From contig NZ_CP059903.1 in NCBI RefSeq assembly GCF_014127485.1, positions 3,346,001-3,410,000 of the forward strand: a stretch of DNA of 64,000 nt. The letters are read 5' to 3'. The position numbers and the translations under genes were made by a program. Numbering within the stretch: the first letter of the stretch is position 1; each line of letters starts with the position of its first letter. The notes below the pieces were generated by a model, which was not told the DNA's origin, did no database searches, and saw only the letters and a list, made by a program, of their open reading frames with translations. This stretch comes from Nocardioides dongkuii. GTDB taxonomy: Bacteria > Actinomycetota > Actinomycetes > Propionibacteriales > Nocardioidaceae. Shown piece by piece: positions 9,808 to 17,994 of the stretch.

Positions 9808-11283
9808 GTGCAGGACTACCGAGACCACGACGCCGTCGGCCTGGCCGAGCTGGTACGCAGCGGGCAGACCACCCCGGAGGAGCTCCTCGCCGCCGCGCGA
9901 GCCCGAGCCGCGGAGGTCAACCCCCGCCTCAACGCGATCATCCGGGAGGTCGACCCCCCGGCCCCCCAGGGTCCTGCGCCCGAGGGCGGCCGGCCCTTCG
10001 AGGGCGTGCCGTTCCTGCTCAAGGACCTCCACCAGGACCTGCGCGGCGTGCCCACCAGTGGGGGCAGCCGATCCCTGAAGGACCTCCCCGCCGCGGAGAC
10101 CGCCGCCGTGGTCGAGCGGTGGGTCGAGGCCGGGCTGGTGATCTTCGGCAAGACCAACACCCCGGAGTTCGGCGCCAAGGGCATCACCGAGCCGCACGCC
10201 TTCGGGCCCGCACGCAACCCGTGGAACCCCGAGCACACCCCGGGCGGGTCCTCGGGCGGCAGCGCCGCGGCGGTGGCCGCGGGCGTGGTGCCATGCGCGG
10301 CGGCCAGCGACGGTGGCGGCTCGATCCGCATCCCGGCGTCCGCCTGCGGCCTGTTCGGGCTCAAGACCAGCCGCGGCCTGCTCCCGCACGGTCCCGCCCA
10401 CGGCGAGCCGATGGGCGGCACGGCGACCGACGGCGTGGTCTCCCGGAGCGTCCGCGACACCGCGGCGATGCTCGACGTGCTCGCCGGCCCGACCGACGTG
10501 TCGGGTTACCTGGGCGGCGGGATCCCCGGAGACGGGTTCGCCGCAGAGGTCGGCCGGGACCCGGGTCGGCTGCGGATCGGGGTGACCTCCGACAGCGCCA
10601 TCAACGCGGACCCCGACCCGGAGGCGCGCGCCGCCGTACGACGGGCCGCGGACCTGCTCACCGAGCTCGGCCACGAGGTCGTCGAGGTGGCCAGCCCGGT
10701 CGACGACGCCCGGCTCGCGGAGGAGTTCCTCACCACCTGGTTCGTGCACTGCGCCGTCGCGGTGGCCGAGGCCCGCGAGGCCTCCGGTGCCGGCGAGGAC
10801 GCCTTCGAGCCGGACACCCGGGTGATGGCGGCCCTCGGCCGGGCCACCAGCGCCACCGACTACGTGCGGGCCGTCGAGGGGCGGCACCACCACGTACGCC
10901 GGCTCGCCGCCTTCCACGCCGACCACGACCTGCTGCTCACGCCGACCACCGCCACCCCGCCCCCGCGGGTCGGCGCCTTCGACCTGCCCGCGCCGGTCGC
11001 GCTCGCGCAGCGGGTGCTCCTGGCGGCCCGTGCCGGCAGCGTGCTCCGGTTCACGCCGATCGTCGACCAGCTGATCAGCGAGAACCTCGGCTGGGTGCCC
11101 TACACCCAGCTCGCCAACCTCACCGGGCGCCCGGCGATGAGCGTCCCGCTGCACTGGACCCCCGCCGGCCTGCCCATGGGCGTGCAGCTGGTCGGTCCCC
11201 TGGGCAGCGACGCACGGCTGCTCCGCCTCGCGGCCGAGCTCGAGCAGGCCGCGCCGTGGTGGGACCGGCGGCCCGCGATCTGA
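9808..11283 (+). CDS. Amidase (amidase signature family)
   Basis: 491 residues from a GTG just after a TACCCT -10 box. The Ser-cisSer-Lys triad of the amidase signature family is visible: Lys in PFLLKDLH, cis-Ser in SDGGGSIRIPAS and nucleophile Ser in TPGGSSGGSAAAVAAG. The enzyme hydrolyses a carboxamide, but the substrate cannot be predicted. It is not next to gatB/gatC, so it is unlikely to be the GatA subunit. The 3' end is followed after 38 bases by the LysM protein on the same strand. Confidence 0.93.
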   Translation: MQDYRDHDAVGLAELVRSGQTTPEELLAAARARAAEVNPRLNAIIREVDPPAPQGPAPEGGRPFEGVPFLLKDLHQDLRGVPTSGGSRSLKDLPAAETAAVVERWVEAGLVIFGKTNTPEFGAKGITEPHAFGPARNPWNPEHTPGGSSGGSAAAVAAGVVPCAAASDGGGSIRIPASACGLFGLKTSRGLLPHGPAHGEPMGGTATDGVVSRSVRDTAAMLDVLAGPTDVSGYLGGGIPGDGFAAEVGRDPGRLRIGVTSDSAINADPDPEARAAVRRAADLLTELGHEVVEVASPVDDARLAEEFLTTWFVHCAVAVAEAREASGAGEDAFEPDTRVMAALGRATSATDYVRAVEGRHHHVRRLAAFHADHDLLLTPTTATPPPRVGAFDLPAPVALAQRVLLAARAGSVLRFTPIVDQLISENLGWVPYTQLANLTGRPAMSVPLHWTPAGLPMGVQLVGPLGSDARLLRLAAELEQAAPWWDRRPAI

Positions 11284-11321
11284 TCCTCGACAAGCCTCGG
11301 CCGCGCCAGCAGGATGTGGCC

Positions 11322-11834
11322 ATGGGTCTGGTCTCCGACGTGCGCGTACGACAGCCCCGCGCGAACGACCTGGTCGGCCGGCGCTTCGTCGTGGCAGGGA
11401 TCGGCGGCGGGTTCGAGGGGACGATCGGCATCCGGGTCCTGGGACCGGGCGGCAAGCTGCTCACCACCGCGTTCGCGCAGTCCAGCGGGGGTGGCATCGG
11501 CGTCGGCGACTTCTCCGCCGAGGTGCGGCTGCCGGACCCGCCCCGCGCCGGAACCCGGCTGACCGTGCAGGTCTTCGGCGACAACCCGGGGCTGCCCGAC
11601 GAGGGACCCAGCCCCGGCTTCCACACCCGCGAGGTCGAGGTGATCTGCTTCCCTGACTCCCAGGGGCACCTGATCTACCGGGTCGAGGCCGGCGACACCC
11701 TCACGGGGATCGCCCGCGCGCTCAAGCCGTACACCCGGGTCACGGTCAGCCAGCTCGTGAAGGCCAACCCCGCGATCGACGACCCCGACCGGATCAGGGC
11801 CGGGTCGCGGTTGCGCGCACCCGTCCAGGGCTAG
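11322..11834 (+). CDS. Gmad2-like immunoglobulin domain plus LysM domain protein
   Basis: 170 residues. Residues 1-110 form a beta-rich domain (VRVRQPRANDLVG...GIGGGFEGTIGIRVLG...GFHTREVEVICFP) that resembles the Gmad2/bacterial spore germination immunoglobulin-like domain. Residues 115-168 form a LysM unit (YRVEAGDTLTGIARAL...VKANPAIDDPDRIRAGSRLRAP), which binds peptidoglycan or chitin-type glycans. I see no signal peptide, so export is unclear. It may be cytoplasmic or leave by another route. The convergent HNH gene overlaps its stop. Confidence 0.75.
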   Translation: MGLVSDVRVRQPRANDLVGRRFVVAGIGGGFEGTIGIRVLGPGGKLLTTAFAQSSGGGIGVGDFSAEVRLPDPPRAGTRLTVQVFGDNPGLPDEGPSPGFHTREVEVICFPDSQGHLIYRVEAGDTLTGIARALKPYTRVTVSQLVKANPAIDDPDRIRAGSRLRAPVQG

Positions 11835-13315
11835 GCGGGCTCGTAGGCGAGCTCGACTCCCGGGTAGATGTCGACGCCCGGCGGCGCGGTGAGGATGAGC
11901 TCGGCCTCGCCGTCGGTGAGCCGGCGGGTGCCGTGGTGGTCGCGCAGGAGGCAGAGCCCGTGCGGGGTCTGCCAGACGTAGCGCCCCGGACCGGCCGGTC
12001 GGACGCGGTAGCCGCCGTGGGTCTTCCACCGGTGATGTCGCCGGCGCAACGGCGCGGAGTTGTGGGTGCCGGTCTGGCCGGGCGGGCCGCCGCGGTCGGG
12101 TGGCAGGTAGGGCACCGCATGGTCGAAGTCGACCGCGGCCCTCGTCGCGGTGGCGGGGCTGAACGGGAAGGCGTCGCCTCCCGCGGTGAGCCACACCTGG
12201 TCCTTGACCGGCTCCGGATGCTCGTAGGCATCGCCGCGCCCGGTCAGGTGCAGGTCGAGGACCGGCATCAGGCGGACATCGGCGTGCCCGAGGAGCTCCG
12301 AGAGGGCCTGCACGAGCATCGGTCCGTCACCCTCGACACGGGCCAGCCCGGCCTGCCGGCGGAGGGCGGACTCGGCGAGGTGCACGTAGACCGTCCCCTT
12401 GCCGCGCAGGGCCGCGAGCTGCCGGACGCTCAGCGCCGCGAGGCGGCCGAGGGTCCGGTCGAGGTGCTCGGTTTGCCACACCGGACGCGACGGCTCGCCG
12501 TCCGGCTCCTCCGGCTCCCCGGGGTCGTCAGCCGGGAAGGTGTGGTCGAGGAGCAGCCGGAGTAGGTCGGCCGGTCGGGCGAGCCAGCCCAGGGCACGGG
12601 AGCGGAGCTCGTCGCGGTGGTGGTCGTGGCCGTGCTCGGCGACCAGGATGTCGGCCACCCGGTCGACCATCGCGTCGATCCAGGCGGCGTCGCCGGCAGT
12701 GATCCTGGCGATGATGGTGCGGTAGCCGTACTCGTCGGAGCGCGACAGGGTGACGTAGCGGCGGCGGCGCTCGATCTCGCGCCGCATCGCGTGGCTCTCC
12801 GGGTCGGCCTCGATGATGCGGGCAGCAGCGGCCTGCAGCACCGTGGCCGGCGCGTGCCCACGGATCATCCGGGCGACCGCCCGATCGACCAGGGCGACCC
12901 GGTCCTGCGAGAGATGGCGGGACTGCGTCGCGACCTTGCGGGCCACCCAGGGCTCGCACTCCCCCGCCCGGACGACCGCCCACACGCGTGGGAGCCGGTG
13001 CACGAGGTCGAGGGTGTCCGCGACGAGCGCGCGGGTCGTGGCCTGGTGGGTCTCGCGGGCCATCGCCAGCTCGGGCAGCGCGTGCTCCCGCACCTCCGGC
13101 GTCCCGTCCCCGCCGGGCTGGACCATCGGGTCCCGGCCCTCGCGGCCCGGATCGGGGTGGCCGTGCAGCACCGCCCACTGGGCGGCGATCTCCATCTCGG
13201 CCACCTCGGCCAGCCGGCGCGCCCGCAGCGCCCCGGACGCTGCGCCCAGCACCGCCCGCGCACCGCACTCGTCCAGAGCCGGTCCCGGCGTGGGCGTCGC
13301 GGTGGCGTCGGTCAT
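11831..13315 (-). CDS. DUF222 / HNH endonuclease domain protein (13E12 repeat type)
   Basis: 494 residues from the ATG at 13315. The N-terminal two-thirds is the Arg-rich helical DUF222 domain (EWVARKVATQSRHLS-like region and RRREIERRRRYVTLSR). The C-terminus carries an HNH-type segment, FDHAVPYLPPDRGG...HNSAPLRRRHHRWKTHGGY, in which the cysteine pairs of many HNH folds are absent. These multicopy actinobacterial proteins have no settled function. A TAGCGT -10 box lies at 13356-13361 on the minus strand, about 40 bases before the start. Unlike the second copy at 51283 it has no visible SOS box. Confidence 0.85.
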   Translation of the reverse strand: MTDATATPTPGPALDECGARAVLGAASGALRARRLAEVAEMEIAAQWAVLHGHPDPGREGRDPMVQPGGDGTPEVREHALPELAMARETHQATTRALVADTLDLVHRLPRVWAVVRAGECEPWVARKVATQSRHLSQDRVALVDRAVARMIRGHAPATVLQAAAARIIEADPESHAMRREIERRRRYVTLSRSDEYGYRTIIARITAGDAAWIDAMVDRVADILVAEHGHDHHRDELRSRALGWLARPADLLRLLLDHTFPADDPGEPEEPDGEPSRPVWQTEHLDRTLGRLAALSVRQLAALRGKGTVYVHLAESALRRQAGLARVEGDGPMLVQALSELLGHADVRLMPVLDLHLTGRGDAYEHPEPVKDQVWLTAGGDAFPFSPATATRAAVDFDHAVPYLPPDRGGPPGQTGTHNSAPLRRRHHRWKTHGGYRVRPAGPGRYVWQTPHGLCLLRDHHGTRRLTDGEAELILTAPPGVDIYPGVELAYEPA

Positions 13316-13452
13316 CTGGATCCCCGTGGGTGACGTGCTTCCTGGTGTGGTGCCCACGCTAGACGTGACCACCGACAGTCCGCGGTCGACCGATTCCGCC
13401 GCGATCCGGGATGAATTGGCGAGCACCACCGGCAGCCTTCAGGATGTGCGGC

Positions 13453-14163
13453 ATGCCCCGTGCCAGGACGTTGCTGCCCAGCGCTGCCTACGTCGCCCTC
13501 GCGATCGCCGACAGCATCGCCGCCGGCAAGAAGAGCACCAGCGTCGGGGCCCGACGGTGGAGGCGCGTCCTCAAGCCGGCGTTGATGCCGACCCTGGCGG
13601 CCGCCTTCCACAGCCGCACCGCGGACCGCGGGGCCGGCCCCGATACCCAGCTGCTCCACACCGCGACGGCCGTGGCCCAGGCGTTCTCCTGGGGCGGTGA
13701 CGTCGCGCTGCTCGGCACGAGCAAGCGGTCCTTCCTGACCGGTGTCGGGTCCTTCTTCGGGGCCCACGTCGCGTACGTCGCGGCGTTCCTGTCCGTCCGC
13801 GGCGAGAGCAAGGACTACGACACGGCAGGTCTCAAGGTCGCGCTCGGCCTCTGGCTGACCGCTGCTCCCGTGCTGGGCGTCGCGGCCGGGCGCAAGGACC
13901 CGGCGCTCGGGGTGCCGGTCGCGGCCTACGCGACGATCCTCTCCGCGATGTTCGCGAGCTCGCGGATGCTCGACCCGGCGTTGCCGCAGGATGCGCGAAG
14001 GACCCTGCAGGCCGGCACCGCGCTGTTCCTCGTCTCCGACACCGTCCTCGCGGCCCAGAAGTTCCTGCTCCCCGAGCCCCGGCCCGCCCTCGAGGCAGTG
14101 GTGATGACGACGTACACCGCCGGCCAGGCCCTGATCGCCGCGGGAGTCGCGAGCGCGACCTGA
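13453..14163 (+). CDS. YhhN-family membrane protein (lysoplasmalogenase-like)
   Basis: 236 residues from the ATG at 13453, preferred over an in-frame ATG 9 bases upstream because a CAGGAT -10 box ends 7 nt before it. The protein has about seven to eight hydrophobic helices. The motifs KPALMPTLAAAF near residue 34, AFSWGGDVALL near 80 and LFLVSDTVLAAQKF near 195 match the YhhN/TMEM86 family, whose characterised members hydrolyse the vinyl-ether bond of lysoplasmalogens. Whether this one does so is unknown. It is divergent from the HNH gene. Confidence 0.82.
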   Translation: MPRARTLLPSAAYVALAIADSIAAGKKSTSVGARRWRRVLKPALMPTLAAAFHSRTADRGAGPDTQLLHTATAVAQAFSWGGDVALLGTSKRSFLTGVGSFFGAHVAYVAAFLSVRGESKDYDTAGLKVALGLWLTAAPVLGVAAGRKDPALGVPVAAYATILSAMFASSRMLDPALPQDARRTLQAGTALFLVSDTVLAAQKFLLPEPRPALEAVVMTTYTAGQALIAAGVASAT

Positions 14164-14260
14164 ACGGCCGCCGCGGCGCCCTTCAGCAGTTCTGCCAGCT
14201 CGGATCGGTAGGTCGGCGCCAGCCTCCTCGCCGCCATCTCACGCAATTCGCCGGTGCTCC

Positions 14261-14596
14261 CTAGTCGAGCCCGACGACCTCGACTGCAGTGCCCGTCGCC
14301 TCGCTCACGTCGCGCGAGAGGCGGTGGATCACCTTCTTCGCCCCGTTGACGAGGAAGCGGGCACGCACGCCGTCGTACGTCTCGACCAGCACGTGGCGGC
14401 GGGGCGCGAGGAGCGAGCGGTCCGTGAGGGTCAACCGTGAGATCGCGTCGAGCGGCACGTCGATCTCCCGCCCCTTGAGGGCCCGGTCGATGGCGTGCGC
14501 CCGGAACCGCAGACGGCCTGCGCCGACCTGGAGGGAGCCTCCGACTGCTCGGGGCCCGTCGTACAGGCTGGCGATCTTCGACCATTCCTCGGTCAT
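14261..14596 (-). CDS. Small GRAM/PH-like domain protein, unknown
   Basis: 111 residues. The pattern GGSLQVGAGRLRFRAH...DVPLDAISRLTLTDRSLL...RHVLVETYDGVRARFLVNG is the alternating-strand layout of a GRAM or bacterial PH domain, ending in a helix (AKKVIHRLSRDVSEATG). There is no signal peptide or transmembrane helix. It is followed upstream (minus strand) by a small membrane protein gene 15 bases away, and the two may be co-transcribed. The 97 bases between it and the YhhN gene contain nothing I can identify. Confidence 0.65.
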   Translation of the reverse strand: MTEEWSKIASLYDGPRAVGGSLQVGAGRLRFRAHAIDRALKGREIDVPLDAISRLTLTDRSLLAPRRHVLVETYDGVRARFLVNGAKKVIHRLSRDVSEATGTAVEVVGLD

Positions 14597-14611
14597 GAAG
14601 TGATCCTGTCG

Positions 14612-14962
14612 TCAGAGGGACGGGCTCGGCTGGCGGGTTGCTCGTGGCGCGGCACGGACGCCGTGGCGGTCGAAGACCTCGCGGGCCGAGACCACCACGA
14701 GCAGGACGGCTGCGGACACCGCCCCGTCGACGGCGACGCACCCCACCAGCCCCAGCGCCTGCAGCGGGTACGAACGGGGCCTGACCCAGAGTCCCCGCAG
14801 CACCCCGGCGAAGACCAGCAGCGCGAGGACTCCGAAGCCGCACGACAGGAGAGCACCGTCGCCGGCGGCCACGACCGCCCCGGCGCCGGTCGTCAGCGTG
14901 AACGTGGCGATCACGATGACGACGGCGAGGTCCAGCACGCGCGCCTGCTGCCTCGATCGCAT
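14612..14962 (-). CDS. Small membrane protein, unknown
   Basis: 116 residues from the ATG at 14962, chosen because the hydrophobic region begins shortly after MRSRQQARVLD. Four transmembrane segments can be drawn (about residues 9-28, 35-55, 63-82 and 84-102). It ends in a basic tail (RAAPRATRQPSPSL). No family is recognised. It lies upstream of the GRAM-like gene in the same direction. An earlier in-frame ATG at 15019 would add 19 residues and overlap the end of the CYTH gene, which I consider less likely. Confidence 0.55.
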   Translation of the reverse strand: MRSRQQARVLDLAVVIVIATFTLTTGAGAVVAAGDGALLSCGFGVLALLVFAGVLRGLWVRPRSYPLQALGLVGCVAVDGAVSAAVLLVVVSAREVFDRHGVRAAPRATRQPSPSL

Positions 14963-14999
14963 GCGGGCAAGGTAGTCCCATCGCCCGATCCGTGCGTCC

Positions 15000-15464
15000 C
15001 TAACGCGCGAGTCGCCCACCGGTCCAGGCCTCGTCGCGGGTCACGTCCCGCACGACGTCGAGCCAGTCCGGAACCCGGTCGGAGGGCTCGTCGCGGTCGT
15101 CGATCTCCGCGACGAGCGTGCCGTCCTCGTGCTCGTCGATCGCCACGAGCCAACCGTCCCTGGCGACCATGTGTCGCCTCTTGCGGAGCGTCCGGGCGGG
15201 GAGCGCGACCAGGACCGCCCACTCCTCGTCGTCGAGGTAGAAGTTCGTGCAGGCGATCTCGTCGGGTCCCTCGGTCAGGCGCACCTTGTGCCCGAGCTTG
15301 CGGATCACGGTGCCGTCGCCCTCGCGCACCTCGCGGAGGCGGAGCCGGGTCCCCGTGACGTAGCGGTCGACGATCTCCTTCGTGCTGGTGACGCCGTCCG
15401 GCAGGCGCGCCAGGAGATAGCGACGCTCCCGCTCCACCACCGCGTACTTCAGGGGGTCCGACAC
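15000..15464 (-). CDS. CYTH-domain protein (triphosphate tunnel enzyme-like)
   Basis: 154 residues from a GTG at 15464. That start is favoured because TACCCT (minus strand, 15471-15476) lies 6 nt before it. The N-terminal VERERRYLL is the ExExK/R-type signature of CYTH/triphosphate tunnel proteins, followed by conserved charged strands (TRLRLREV, TVIRKLGHKVRLTE, NFYLDDEEW, RKRRHMVARDGWLVAIDEHEDGTLVAEID). Relatives act on inorganic triphosphate, thiamine triphosphate or ATP. Which applies here cannot be told. It is divergent from the small secreted protein gene at 15513. Confidence 0.78.
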   Translation of the reverse strand: MSDPLKYAVVERERRYLLARLPDGVTSTKEIVDRYVTGTRLRLREVREGDGTVIRKLGHKVRLTEGPDEIACTNFYLDDEEWAVLVALPARTLRKRRHMVARDGWLVAIDEHEDGTLVAEIDDRDEPSDRVPDWLDVVRDVTRDEAWTGGRLAR

Positions 15465-15512
15465 GGGTCGAGGGTACGGCGCGGGGTGGGGTCGCCTGGT
15501 CATACTGACGCG

Positions 15513-15995
15513 GTGCCGACCGATGACACCCCGGCTGCTGCCCGGAAGCGGCGCCGCTGGATCCCGCCCCTCGTCGTGCTGGCGAGCGCCCTCCTGGTCT
15601 CGGTCCCGGTGGCCAGCCAGGCCGTCGACTGGCGGCTCCACCTCGCCGAGTGGAACGGGTGCACGCGTGCCTCTGTCGAGACGGCCCGCAGCGTGCAGGC
15701 CGCCGCGTCGCGAGACGTCCCCGAGCGCACCGCACGCGTCGAGCTCACGACCGGGAAGTCCTGCAGCACCACCGGCGCCCCGACGGTCTCCACGTACTCG
15801 GCGCTCGAGCCCACCGCGGCGCTGACGGTGCTCGCGCAGACGTGGACCTGCAGCGAGGACGCCGTCCACGTCTACGAGAGGGGCGACGAAGTCACCTGCT
15901 CGGTCGCCGGTCACGAGGTCACCGTGAACCTGTACGCCGAGGTGGACGTCGAGGACTCCCGTCGCACGAACGTCGTCCTGGGTGTCCAGCCCTGA
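15513..15995 (+). CDS. Membrane-anchored extracytoplasmic protein, unknown
   Basis: 160 residues from a GTG that lies 6 nt after CATACT, a possible -10 box. A basic N-terminus (AARKRRRWIPP) and one hydrophobic segment (residues 16-35) anchor a small extracytoplasmic domain. The domain has four cysteines (NGCTRA, GKSCST, TWTCSED, VTCSVA), possibly forming two disulphides. I do not recognise a family. The next gene on the same strand also encodes a small membrane-anchored protein, so the pair may work together. Confidence 0.6.
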   Translation: MPTDDTPAAARKRRRWIPPLVVLASALLVSVPVASQAVDWRLHLAEWNGCTRASVETARSVQAAASRDVPERTARVELTTGKSCSTTGAPTVSTYSALEPTAALTVLAQTWTCSEDAVHVYERGDEVTCSVAGHEVTVNLYAEVDVEDSRRTNVVLGVQP

Positions 15996-16074
15996 CGCCT
16001 GACGTGCCTCCGTCGTCGGAACCCGAGCGGGTGCCACCACGTCGTACGGGGTGCCACCCGCGACAGGAGCACCG

Positions 16075-16692
16075 ATGGACATCGACGAGGACATCTCCCG
16101 CTCCGCAGGAGCGCGCTGGGTGACCCGCTCGGCCGTGGCTGCCGCGGTCCTCGCGATCGGCCTCGGCACGGCCGCCGTCGTCGACCACGACGAAGAGAAG
16201 CCCCTCGACCTCCCCACCAGCACGTGGAAGCCCGGCGACATCAGCATGGGAGCGATGGTCTCCGGAACCCTGGTCCTGGACGAGAGCGGCTGCGTCGTCC
16301 TCGGTGATGGCGGCGGCCGACGGACCCACGTGCTCTGGCCTGCGGGACACAGCGCCACCGTGCCGCACCCGTGCCTGCCTGAGGGCGCGACCATCGCCGT
16401 GGTCAATTCCAAGGTCACGGCGTGGTCGGACGTGGGCAACCGGAGGCTCGATGTCGGCGAGACAGCCCGGGTGGTGGTCCACACCCACTGCGGGCTCCGG
16501 TACGCCACGATCGACGGGGCGCTCTGGAAGACCAGGCCACGCGGCCGCGGGTCGTCCCCGACGGGGACCGACCTGACCACCGGACCCGCCACACGAACAT
16601 CCGAGGACCGCGTGGTGCTCAAGGCCTCCGGCCTGGAGAGTGAGGTGGTCTTCCGTCCGGCTCAGCGCAGGCGGAGCCCCGTCTGCTTCTGA
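16075..16692 (+). CDS. Single-pass membrane protein with extracytoplasmic beta-rich domain, unknown
   Basis: 205 residues from an ATG with a strong Shine-Dalgarno (AGGAG, 5 nt spacing). One transmembrane helix (about residues 16-37, VTRSAVAAAVLAIGLGTAAVV) is followed by an external domain rich in short strands (DISMGAMVSGTLVLDESGCVVLGD...HSATVPHPCLPEGATIAVV...VVHTHCGLRYATIDG). The three cysteines and final SPVCF could form disulphides. No family is recognised. It ends 15 bases before the convergent deoA stop. Confidence 0.62.
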   Translation: MDIDEDISRSAGARWVTRSAVAAAVLAIGLGTAAVVDHDEEKPLDLPTSTWKPGDISMGAMVSGTLVLDESGCVVLGDGGGRRTHVLWPAGHSATVPHPCLPEGATIAVVNSKVTAWSDVGNRRLDVGETARVVVHTHCGLRYATIDGALWKTRPRGRGSSPTGTDLTTGPATRTSEDRVVLKASGLESEVVFRPAQRRRSPVCF

Positions 16693-16707
16693 CCCGGTCG
16701 CGAGGAG

Positions 16708-17994
16708 CTAGCCGATCCGGTCGATCACCAGCGGGTCCGGGGAGTACGCCGTGCCCGCGGGCGCGACGTCGTACCCACCCTCGAGGGAGGCCAGGGCGCG
16801 GTCGAAGCGCTCGGGCTCGTCGGTGAGCAGCGTGAACAGCGGCTGGCCCTCGGTGACCTCGTCGCCGGGCCGCGCGTGCCAGACGACGCCGGCGCCGGCC
16901 TGCACCGGGTCCTCCTTGCGGGCGCGGCCCGCACCGAGGCGCCAGGCGGCCAGACCGACGGCCATCGCGTCGAGGCGGGTGAGCACGCCACTGCTGGGAG
17001 CGGTCACGACGTGCGACTCCCGCGCGACCGGGAGGTCCGCGGCGGGGTCGCCGCCCTGGGCGGAGATCATCGCGCGCCATGCGTCCATCGCCGAGCCGTC
17101 GGCCAGCTTGTCGGCCGGGTCGACGTCGGTGACCCCGGCGCCGGCGAGCATCTCGCGGGCCAGGGCGAGGGTCAGCTCCACGACGTCGGCGGGACCGCCG
17201 CCGGCCAGCACCTCGACCGACTCGGCGACCTCGATCGCGTTGCCGGCGGTGCGGCCCAGCGGCGTGGCCATGTCGGTGACCAGCGCGACGGTGCGGACGC
17301 CGGCGTCGGTGCCGAGCGCGACCATCGTCTCGGCGAGCTCGCGGGCCCGGTCGAGGTCCTTCATGAACGCGCCCGAGCCGACCTTGACGTCGAGCACCAG
17401 CGCACCGGTGCCCTCGGCGATCTTCTTGGACATGATCGAGGAGGCGATCAGCGGGATCGCCTCGACGGTGCCGGTGACGTCGCGCAGCGCGTAGAGCTTC
17501 TTGTCGGCGGGCGCGAGGCCGTCGCCGGCCGCGCAGATGACCGCCCCCACCGACTCCAGCTGCGCCATCAGCTCGGCGTTCGAGAGCGTCGCGCGCCACC
17601 CGGGGATCGCCTCGAGCTTGTCCAGGGTGCCGCCGGTGTGGCCGAGGCCGCGCCCGGAGAGCTGGGGCACGGCGACCCCGCACGCGGCGACCAGCGGCGC
17701 GAGCGGCAGCGTGATCTTGTCGCCGACGCCGCCGGTGGAGTGCTTGTCGGCGGTCGGGCGCGACAGCGACCCGAAGTCCATCCGCTCGCCGGAGGCGATC
17801 ATCGCCGCGGTCCAGCGGGCGATCTCCGCGCGGTCCATGCCGTTGAGGAAGATCGCCATCGCCAGCGCCGACATCTGCTCGTCGGCGACCTCACCGCGGG
17901 TATAGGCGTCGATCACCCAGTCGACCTGGCTGTCGGAGAGCCGGCCGCCGTCCCGCTTGGCGGCGATGACCTCGACCGCGTCGTGCCTGCTCAT
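16708..17994 (-). CDS. deoA: Thymidine/pyrimidine-nucleoside phosphorylase
   Basis: 428 residues from the ATG at 17994, which overlaps the stop of the P450 gene (ATGA). The enzyme splits thymidine or deoxyuridine (and uridine in the PyNP type) with phosphate to base and (deoxy)ribose-1-phosphate. The signature KHSTGGVGDK at about residue 84, the SGRGLGHTGGTLDKLE motif and KVGSGAFMKD are conserved, and PDEVTEGQPLF-type biotinyl-like C-terminal features are present. It is the last gene of the nucleoside uptake and salvage operon that begins with the BMP lipoprotein at 24647. Confidence 0.95.
   Translation of the reverse strand: MSRHDAVEVIAAKRDGGRLSDSQVDWVIDAYTRGEVADEQMSALAMAIFLNGMDRAEIARWTAAMIASGERMDFGSLSRPTADKHSTGGVGDKITLPLAPLVAACGVAVPQLSGRGLGHTGGTLDKLEAIPGWRATLSNAELMAQLESVGAVICAAGDGLAPADKKLYALRDVTGTVEAIPLIASSIMSKKIAEGTGALVLDVKVGSGAFMKDLDRARELAETMVALGTDAGVRTVALVTDMATPLGRTAGNAIEVAESVEVLAGGGPADVVELTLALAREMLAGAGVTDVDPADKLADGSAMDAWRAMISAQGGDPAADLPVARESHVVTAPSSGVLTRLDAMAVGLAAWRLGAGRARKEDPVQAGAGVVWHARPGDEVTEGQPLFTLLTDEPERFDRALASLEGGYDVAPAGTAYSPDPLVIDRIG

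Noticed and set aside
11831..13315. A possible SOS box for the first DUF222/HNH gene
   Set aside because: No GAAC-N4-GTTC palindrome is present in the 13316-13452 intergenic region.
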